Shown: positions 59,514 through 64,000 of the stretch, piece after piece | Position numbering within the stretch: the first letter of the stretch is position 1 | How the letters are laid out: each line of letters starts with the position of its first letter | Assembly: GCF_019343105.1 (NCBI RefSeq) | Contig: NZ_CP073764.1 | Coordinates: 1,116,001-1,180,000 of the forward strand | Reading direction: 5' to 3' | DNA length: 64,000 nucleotides | From: Methylovirgula sp. HY1 | Lineage (GTDB): Bacteria > Pseudomonadota > Alphaproteobacteria > Rhizobiales > Beijerinckiaceae | Program-made: the position numbers and the translations under genes | Notes under the pieces: generated by a model | Told to the model about the DNA's origin: nothing | The model's input: the letters and a program-made list of their open reading frames with translations, nothing else | Database searches by the model: none

Positions 59514-60803
59514 GTGACGAGAAATACAGTCGAAACGAATTTGCAAAGCCCGTCTGCACGGTCCCGGCTCGCGGTTCGCGCTGAGCCCTACTATCGGAAT
59601 GTGCAGCAAGGATTGGCACTCGGATATCGGCGCGGCCAGCGCGGCGGCACATGGCTCGTCCGTATCCGCGACCCTCATCATGCGATCTACCAGGAGATGA
59701 AACTCGGGCGCGCGGATGACGAGGGCTGCCCCTCCGACGGCGCGGTAACTTTGACCTATGACCAAGCGCTGAAGGAAGCGCGCAAGGCGCAAGCGCACGC
59801 CGACGCCAAGCGCGTTTCAGGCGTGTTGCCTGGTGCCGGCAAACTCACGGTGAACGATATTCTCGACGAATATGAAAAGGGCTATCTCTCCGGCGAGGCC
59901 AGGCGCGGCGAAAGACAGGGTCGTGATATCCGTAATGTCCGGAGCATCCTCAATCGGCATGTACGGCCGGCGCTTGGCGACATCCCACTCGACCGGCTGA
60001 ATGCCGACATTCTGAAAAGATTCAAGGCGGACGTCGCAAATGGACCAAAACTGACCCGCAACGGCCAGCCTGCCAAAATCAAAGAGGACGTCGAAAACGG
60101 CCCCCAGGATGATAAGGATAAAATCAGGAAGCGACGGGCCCGCGCGAACCGCATTCTGACTCCGCTGCGCGCCGCCTTAAATTATGCCCTAAGCAACAAT
60201 TGCATTGCGTCGGATGCAGCTTGGCGCGTCTCACTGAAGGCTTATGCGGACGTTGAAGCACCAACCATCCGCTATCTTACTCTCGAAGAATGCGAGAGAC
60301 TTCAAAAAGCCGCAGAGCCCGACTTCGCCGAATTGATAAAGGCGGCGCTTTTGACAGGATGCCGCTATGGAAGTTTGCGCTTCATGAAGGTCGGGGACGT
60401 CGATCTTAAAGCGCGTACGGCAATCGTGAGGATCACGAAGAACGGCAAGCCACAGATCATCCGGTTGACGCACACAGGCTGCGCATTCCTGAAGTCGATC
60501 ATGAAAAAGAAAAAGGCTCGCGATTGGTTGTTCACCAAGTCAACCGGAGATCCTTGGAAGCCTTCCGATCAGACACGCCGGATGAAACAAGCCTTCCAAG
60601 TGGCCGACATCATTCCCGAAATGGGCTTCCACGGTTTGCGTGATACCTTCGCAAGCCACCTTGTCATGTCCGGCGTTCCACTCCTAACCGTGTCGCGATT
60701 GCTGGGCCATGCCGACACACGGACGACCGAAAAATATTACGCGCATCTCGCGCCGGATCACCTCCACAAGGTTCTGGATGAACATCTGCCGGATTTCTTT
60801 TGA
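59514..60803 (+). CDS. Tyrosine integrase of a genomic island
   Basis: A 429-residue recombinase from GTG 59514 (GAGGG upstream). The catalytic set is R in TGCRYGSLRF, H-x-x-R in FHGLRDTFASH, H in LLGHADTRTTEKYYAHL and its Tyr nucleophile. The N-terminal arm-binding part begins near residue 30. It is adjacent to the tRNA-Glu remnant, the usual att position, and is unrelated in detail to the prophage integrase at 13305. It marks the left border of an island that continues past the window end. Confidence 0.93.
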   Translation: MTRNTVETNLQSPSARSRLAVRAEPYYRNVQQGLALGYRRGQRGGTWLVRIRDPHHAIYQEMKLGRADDEGCPSDGAVTLTYDQALKEARKAQAHADAKRVSGVLPGAGKLTVNDILDEYEKGYLSGEARRGERQGRDIRNVRSILNRHVRPALGDIPLDRLNADILKRFKADVANGPKLTRNGQPAKIKEDVENGPQDDKDKIRKRRARANRILTPLRAALNYALSNNCIASDAAWRVSLKAYADVEAPTIRYLTLEECERLQKAAEPDFAELIKAALLTGCRYGSLRFMKVGDVDLKARTAIVRITKNGKPQIIRLTHTGCAFLKSIMKKKKARDWLFTKSTGDPWKPSDQTRRMKQAFQVADIIPEMGFHGLRDTFASHLVMSGVPLLTVSRLLGHADTRTTEKYYAHLAPDHLHKVLDEHLPDFF

Positions 60804-60917
60804 GTTCGACGAAGCGCCAGCCTTGCATATTCATGCAAAGAACAATCGAGATTATCCCGATGTATTGCTACGTGGAAACGCACGCTTGCTCCCAAATTGG
60901 GAACATAATATAAGCTG

Positions 60918-61223
60918 ATGAGAATTTTGTCGTTCAACACGCTTCGTGATTTTTGGACGGTTCACCTAGAGACCGAAGCCTCACTGAAGCATTGGTATCG
61001 CATAGCCAGTGCCGCGGAATGGGCAACACCTTTGGAGGCAGTCAAGTCCTTTCCGAAAGCCAAGACGCTGAACGAGGAGCGTGTGCGGTTTGAGGTTGCC
61101 GGAGGCAATTATCGGATGATCGTCGCCTTCAGCTTTTCTCTGCAAATCGCCTTCGTCAAATTCATCGGGACGCATGCGGAATATGACGCAATCGACGACG
61201 TCACAACCGTTTCGAGGTTCTAG
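60918..61223 (+). CDS. higB: HigB-family toxin (mRNA interferase)
   Basis: A 101-residue RelE-fold toxin of the HigB family: ETEASLKHWYRIASAAEW, then VRFEVAGGNYRMIVAFSF and ending VKFIGTHAEYDAID. HigB cleaves mRNA on the ribosome. The toxin precedes its antitoxin, the usual HigBA order. An IS now sits exactly between this stop codon and higA. The toxin frame is intact. Confidence 0.88.
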   Translation: MRILSFNTLRDFWTVHLETEASLKHWYRIASAAEWATPLEAVKSFPKAKTLNEERVRFEVAGGNYRMIVAFSFSLQIAFVKFIGTHAEYDAIDDVTTVSRF

Positions 61224-61236
61224 AGCGCGTTGACAT

Positions 61237-61620
61237 TCAGCGTGTCCAGATGAATGCGCCGACGATGGATAGCATGGAGAGGAATGCTCGCGGCGTTTGT
61301 TCGTAGCGTGTCGCGATGCGCCTGAAATGCTTGAGTTTCAGGAAGAAGCGCTCGACCAGATTGCGCTCGCAATAGAGCGCGAAGTCACAATGGACCTGGG
61401 GCGATGTTGTTCTGGGCGGGATCACCGCGACGGCGCCTTGTTCGGTGATGGCATCACGCAGCGATTTTGCATCGTAGCCCTTGTCGCCAAGGACATGCTC
61501 GGCAGGCAGACCTTCGATCAGAGCTTCGGCCTGGGTGATATCGCTGGCCTGCCCAGGCGTGAGAATAAACCGCAACGGGTTACCCAGCGCGTCGACGACG
61601 GCATGGATTTTTGTGGTCAA
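61237..61620 (-). CDS. IS427-type transposase OrfB
   Basis: 127 residues with the second Asp and Glu of the DDE triad: VLGDKGYDAKSLRD and ERNLVERFFLKLKHFRR. It is meant to be fused to OrfA by a -1 frameshift. Upstream, in frame, its sequence continues as PEARAIGRSRGGL before MTTKIHAVVD. Confidence 0.85.
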   Translation of the reverse strand: MTTKIHAVVDALGNPLRFILTPGQASDITQAEALIEGLPAEHVLGDKGYDAKSLRDAITEQGAVAVIPPRTTSPQVHCDFALYCERNLVERFFLKLKHFRRIATRYEQTPRAFLSMLSIVGAFIWTR

Positions 61621-61991
61621 GCCACCCCGCGAACGGCCGATCGCGCGAGCTTCAGGCCCCCTTTTTTGCCCGCCGCATGCTGGTGCGCCCGGACGATGGT
61701 GGAGTCGATCATGATGTATTCGAAGTCCGGATCATCGGCCATTGCCGTAAATAGCCGATCCCACACGCCGTCTTTGGACCAGCGGGAAAAGCGGATGAAC
61801 ACACTGTTCCAATTGCCAAAGCAATCCGGCAGATCGCGCCAGGGGACGCCCGTTCTGGCGAGCCACAGGATCGCCTCCACAAACAACCGATTGTTCGCGC
61901 CGGTCCTGCCGGGATCACTCCGCTTGCCAGGCAGATGCGGCTGCATCCGCTCCCACTGGTGGTCTTTCAACATCAACCGAACCGACGACAT
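61617..61991 (-). CDS. IS427-type transposase OrfA
   Basis: 124 residues with the N-terminal DNA-binding part and the first catalytic Asp (IMIDSTIVRAHQHAAGKKGG). A run of six A followed by five G on the coding strand (A run at 61662-61667) is the probable -1 slip site that joins it to OrfB; without the slip the frame ends in GVA and a stop. Confidence 0.85.
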   Translation of the reverse strand: MSSVRLMLKDHQWERMQPHLPGKRSDPGRTGANNRLFVEAILWLARTGVPWRDLPDCFGNWNSVFIRFSRWSKDGVWDRLFTAMADDPDFEYIMIDSTIVRAHQHAAGKKGGLKLARSAVRGVA

Positions 61992-62075
61992 CCGACGCTC
62001 CCCGAAAAGGAGCTTGAATCAGATTTCCCCGCAAGCCGGAATCCTAAATGTCAACGCGGTCTAGGAGTGGTTGTC

Positions 62076-62522
62076 ATGGAAATTCGCCCCATCACGAATG
62101 ATGAAGAGCATTCATCAGCATTGCGCTCCATAGAAACACTTTGGAATGCGCCCGAAGGCAGCAAGGCGCGTCATGAGCTTGACGCGATCGCAACCCTTAT
62201 AGATGCCTATGAACGCAAGCGCTGGCCAGTCCGCGAAGCCGATCCGGTGAAAATCCTCCAGCAAGCCATCGTCGAAGGAAGAACTCAGGCCGAATTAGCA
62301 ACGATCATCGGCTCTCGCGCACGGGCGTCGGAACTTCTCAATCGAAACCGCGCGCTGACCATTAAAATGATCGACAAGATTTCGAAGGCGTGGAAAATCC
62401 CACGCCAGCTTCTCGCGGTACCCTATCAAATCAAAAAGAAAGCCGCGGCGCACAAGAGCAAGCTCACACGCACACCTCGTAAAGGAGCCAGCCTTAAAAC
62501 GGTAACGCGGAAACGCGCATAG
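62076..62522 (+). CDS. higA: HigA-family antitoxin
   Basis: A 148-residue HTH antitoxin from ATG 62076, with AGGAG 8 bases upstream that came from the original site. It begins MEIRPITNDEEHSSALRSIETLW, the HigA opening, with HTH at ~75-120 (RTQAELATIIGSRARASELLN). HigA neutralises HigB and represses the operon. Separation from higB by an IS may change its dose, since transcription must now cross the IS or start in it. The C-terminus has an extra basic tail (KKKAAAHKSKL...). Confidence 0.88.
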   Translation: MEIRPITNDEEHSSALRSIETLWNAPEGSKARHELDAIATLIDAYERKRWPVREADPVKILQQAIVEGRTQAELATIIGSRARASELLNRNRALTIKMIDKISKAWKIPRQLLAVPYQIKKKAAAHKSKLTRTPRKGASLKTVTRKRA

Positions 62523-62658
62523 TGACACACGAGTGGGCTCATTTAGGTCGGCTTTGCGCACCAAGGGAGACCTATCTCAACAGGCGCATGGACCACGCGG
62601 CTATTGAGATATAATGACTGTCGGCATAGTTGGCATCCCATGCTGCTGAGAGGCCTGG

Positions 62659-63844
62659 ATGAGCGCTCCTCCATCTGAGCTTGGTACTGCGGACCTGATT
62701 GTTGATGCGCTATATCAGGGCGGGAGAAAGGGAAATGCTGGCGACGATCCGCTGCCGAGGCTGATGCGCGTCGATAGCCAGGGCGGATTTCGCTATCGAG
62801 GGAGGGTCAAAGGCAAGCTTGAAATGCTCGTACTGACCACGAGCATGAACGATCCAGACTGGCCCGACGCTCTAGACGTCGAGACCGGAGTTTTCACTTA
62901 CTTTGGCGACAACAAGAAGCCCGGGCGCGATCTGCATGATACCGGCCGCGACGGGAATCTGATCCTCAAGACAATTTTCGAGGACAGCCGAGCAGGTGAT
63001 GCCGGACGAAACGATGTGCCGCCGATTTTTTTTGTTCGCCAGTGCGGGCGTTTCCCGCGACGTCCGTTTCCTGGGCTTGGCAGTCCCTGGAGCCAGTGAC
63101 CTCGACGCATCTGAAGAGCTTGTAGCAATCTGGCGCAACGTGAAAGGTGAGCGGTTCCAGAACTACCGGGCGCGTTTTACAGTTTTGGATGCCTCACGGA
63201 TTTCCCGGAGCTGGATCGACGGCATCATCAACGGGAAGCCGGACCATTCCATTGCGCCGCAGGCTTGGATCACTTGGCGAAACACCGGGCGGCGGAAAGC
63301 GCTCATTGCTGCGCGGACTCTGGAATACAGAAGCCGGGCGGAGCAGCTGCCGGACGACAAGGAGGAACAAGCTATTATCGAGGCCATTCGCATGCATTTC
63401 GACGGCCGTCCGCATGCTTTCGAGCATTGTGCCGCTGCTCTTGCGAGGCTGATGATCCCTGACATCGCCGGATTGGATGTTACCCGACCGTCCCGCGACG
63501 GAGGACGCGATGCCGTTGGTCAGCTTCGCATCGGTTCCGGACCGAGCGGCATTCTCGTGGATTTCGCTCTTGAAGCAAAATGCTACACGCCACCGGCTGC
63601 GGTTGGCGTCAAGGACATGTCAAGATTGATTTCGAGGCTTCGCCACCGGCAGTTTGGAGTGATTGTCACGACGTCATGCGTCGACCTGCAAGCCTACAAG
63701 GAGATCAAGGAGGATCAGCATCCAATAGTCGTCATTGCAGCTCAGGACATCATTGAACTTCTGCGTCGAAACGGCCGCGGCAGCCTCCAGGCTGTGCGGA
63801 CGTGGCTCAAAGAAGAGTTTGCTCCGACTGACAATCAGCCCTGA
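62659..63844 (+). pseudogene. AspBHI-like modification-dependent restriction endonuclease with a frameshift
   Basis: Two overlapping frames form one protein. The first (from 62659) has the AspBHI-type N-terminal domain: LEMLVLTTSMNDPDWPDALD, GVFTYFGDNKKPGRDLHDTGRDGNLIL. The second (to 63844) continues SAGVSRDVRFLGLAVPGASDL and ends with an Mrr-type catalytic core: GGRDAVG, FALEAKCYTPP (D...E-x-K) and SRLISRLRHRQFGVIVTTSC. The frames switch at a run of eight T (63026-63033); seven T would restore one ~394-residue protein. Such enzymes cut DNA with 5-methylcytosine. It may be a true mutation, phase variation or a sequencing error. Confidence 0.75.
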
Positions 63845-64000
63845 TCGCCTTCGGCAATTTGCGCGCTGATGCCTGCATTGACCAGGCCGGCCTGCTCTGC
63901 GGCCAATACCGCCTCAAGGGCAGGCTTTGCCTGCCTTGCGGAGGGCTTCTTTTCCCATCCGCCGGCCGCGTAGCCCGCCAGAGTCCGGCAAATTCCGGCA
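63835..64000 (-). CDS. C-terminal end of an unidentified protein (partial)
   Basis: On the minus strand an open frame enters from the right edge and ends at TGA (63837-63835), overlapping the restriction gene's stop convergently. The visible 54 residues (GGWEKKPSARQAKPALEAVL, ISAQIAEGDQG) are Ala-rich and helical. The gene is opposite the nuclease, as a cognate modification or repressor gene might be, but no family can be assigned. Confidence 0.5.
   Translation of the reverse strand, partial: AGICRTLAGYAAGGWEKKPSARQAKPALEAVLAAEQAGLVNAGISAQIAEGDQG

Larger units (their letters stand above)
61223..62061 (-). mobile_element. IS5-family (IS427-type) insertion sequence inside the higBA module
   Basis: The ends carry 15-bp inverted repeats, GAGCGCGTTGACATT at the left and GACCGCGTTGACATT (reverse complement) at the right, 14 of 15 matching. 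They are flanked by TA in the context CTAG on both sides (61220-61223, 62061-62064), as expected of IS427 insertion at CTAG. The 839-bp element encodes the two-frame transposase. Deleting it restores higB and higA separated by 14 bases, with AGGAG positioned before higA. Confidence 0.88.

Noticed and set aside
1-64000. CRISPR array or rRNA operon
   Set aside because: No regularly spaced direct repeats and no rRNA-like sequence were seen.

Overview
The window reads as a chromosome segment of a GC-rich alphaproteobacterium of the order Hyphomicrobiales (Rhizobiales). A Beijerinckiaceae-like methylotroph or purple non-sulfur relative is my best guess, inferred from gene content (duplicated ku, signals of EcfG type, FNR/FixK-type boxes, cobalamin riboswitch plus bluB, O2-independent ubiquinone genes). 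No rRNA is present, so the placement rests on protein recognition alone.

Region 1 (1 to about 14.69 kb) is the integrase-proximal half of a prophage inserted at the 3' end of an intact tRNA-Ser(UGA). It holds a ParB/MT-A70 fusion (cut by the window edge), ParB-like proteins, a divergent CI/Cro-type switch with a repeated operator (TTTGCC-N5-GGCAAA type), an early operon (ParB-like/primase-tail protein, ssb, many tiny proteins, DUF5131, ASCH, AlpA-like, HNH) and a P4-type integrase.

Region 2 (15.1 to 35.2 kb) is chromosomal: selO, a complete branched-chain amino-acid-type ABC transporter (livKHMGF), then a stress/repair block: ku, ku2-ligD, an aldo/keto reductase, a ferritin-like DUF892 protein, a zinc alcohol dehydrogenase, an Nramp-related transporter with a non-canonical metal site, and small secreted or membrane proteins. 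Four genes or operons here carry an upstream GGAAC-N16/17-(C/G)GTT element, which suggests an EcfG general-stress regulon. Around 34.3 to 34.9 kb lies wreckage of a transglutaminase-like gene and an IS5-type transposase.

Region 3 (35.5 to 46.4 kb) is a cofactor/quinone block: a ThiO-like oxidase, ubiT-ubiU-ubiV (O2-independent ubiquinone hydroxylation) with an FNR-type box, divergent ubiD-ubiX, a cobalamin riboswitch with bluB, a tcuA/tcuB pair that may act like the cobalamin enzyme CobZ, and a FabH-like ketosynthase.

Region 4 (46.6 to 56.7 kb) is the most interesting part: a tightly packed operon of a HisC-like aminotransferase, three UbiU-like U32 proteins with an unusual four-cysteine motif, one UbiV-like U32 protein, a THI5/NMT1-fold protein without a signal peptide, a rifampin-phosphotransferase-like PEP-synthase homologue, and an SDR, preceded by an FNR-type box. 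I do not recognise it as a described pathway. I propose an anaerobically induced biosynthetic or modification system using Fe-S hydroxylases.

Region 5 (56.8 to 64 kb) carries a polymorphic toxin (Tox-REase-5-like) with an Imm52-like immunity protein, then a genomic island that begins at a 3' remnant of tRNA-Glu: integrase, a higBA module split exactly between its genes by an IS5/IS427-type element, and an AspBHI-like modification-dependent restriction enzyme with a homopolymer frameshift.
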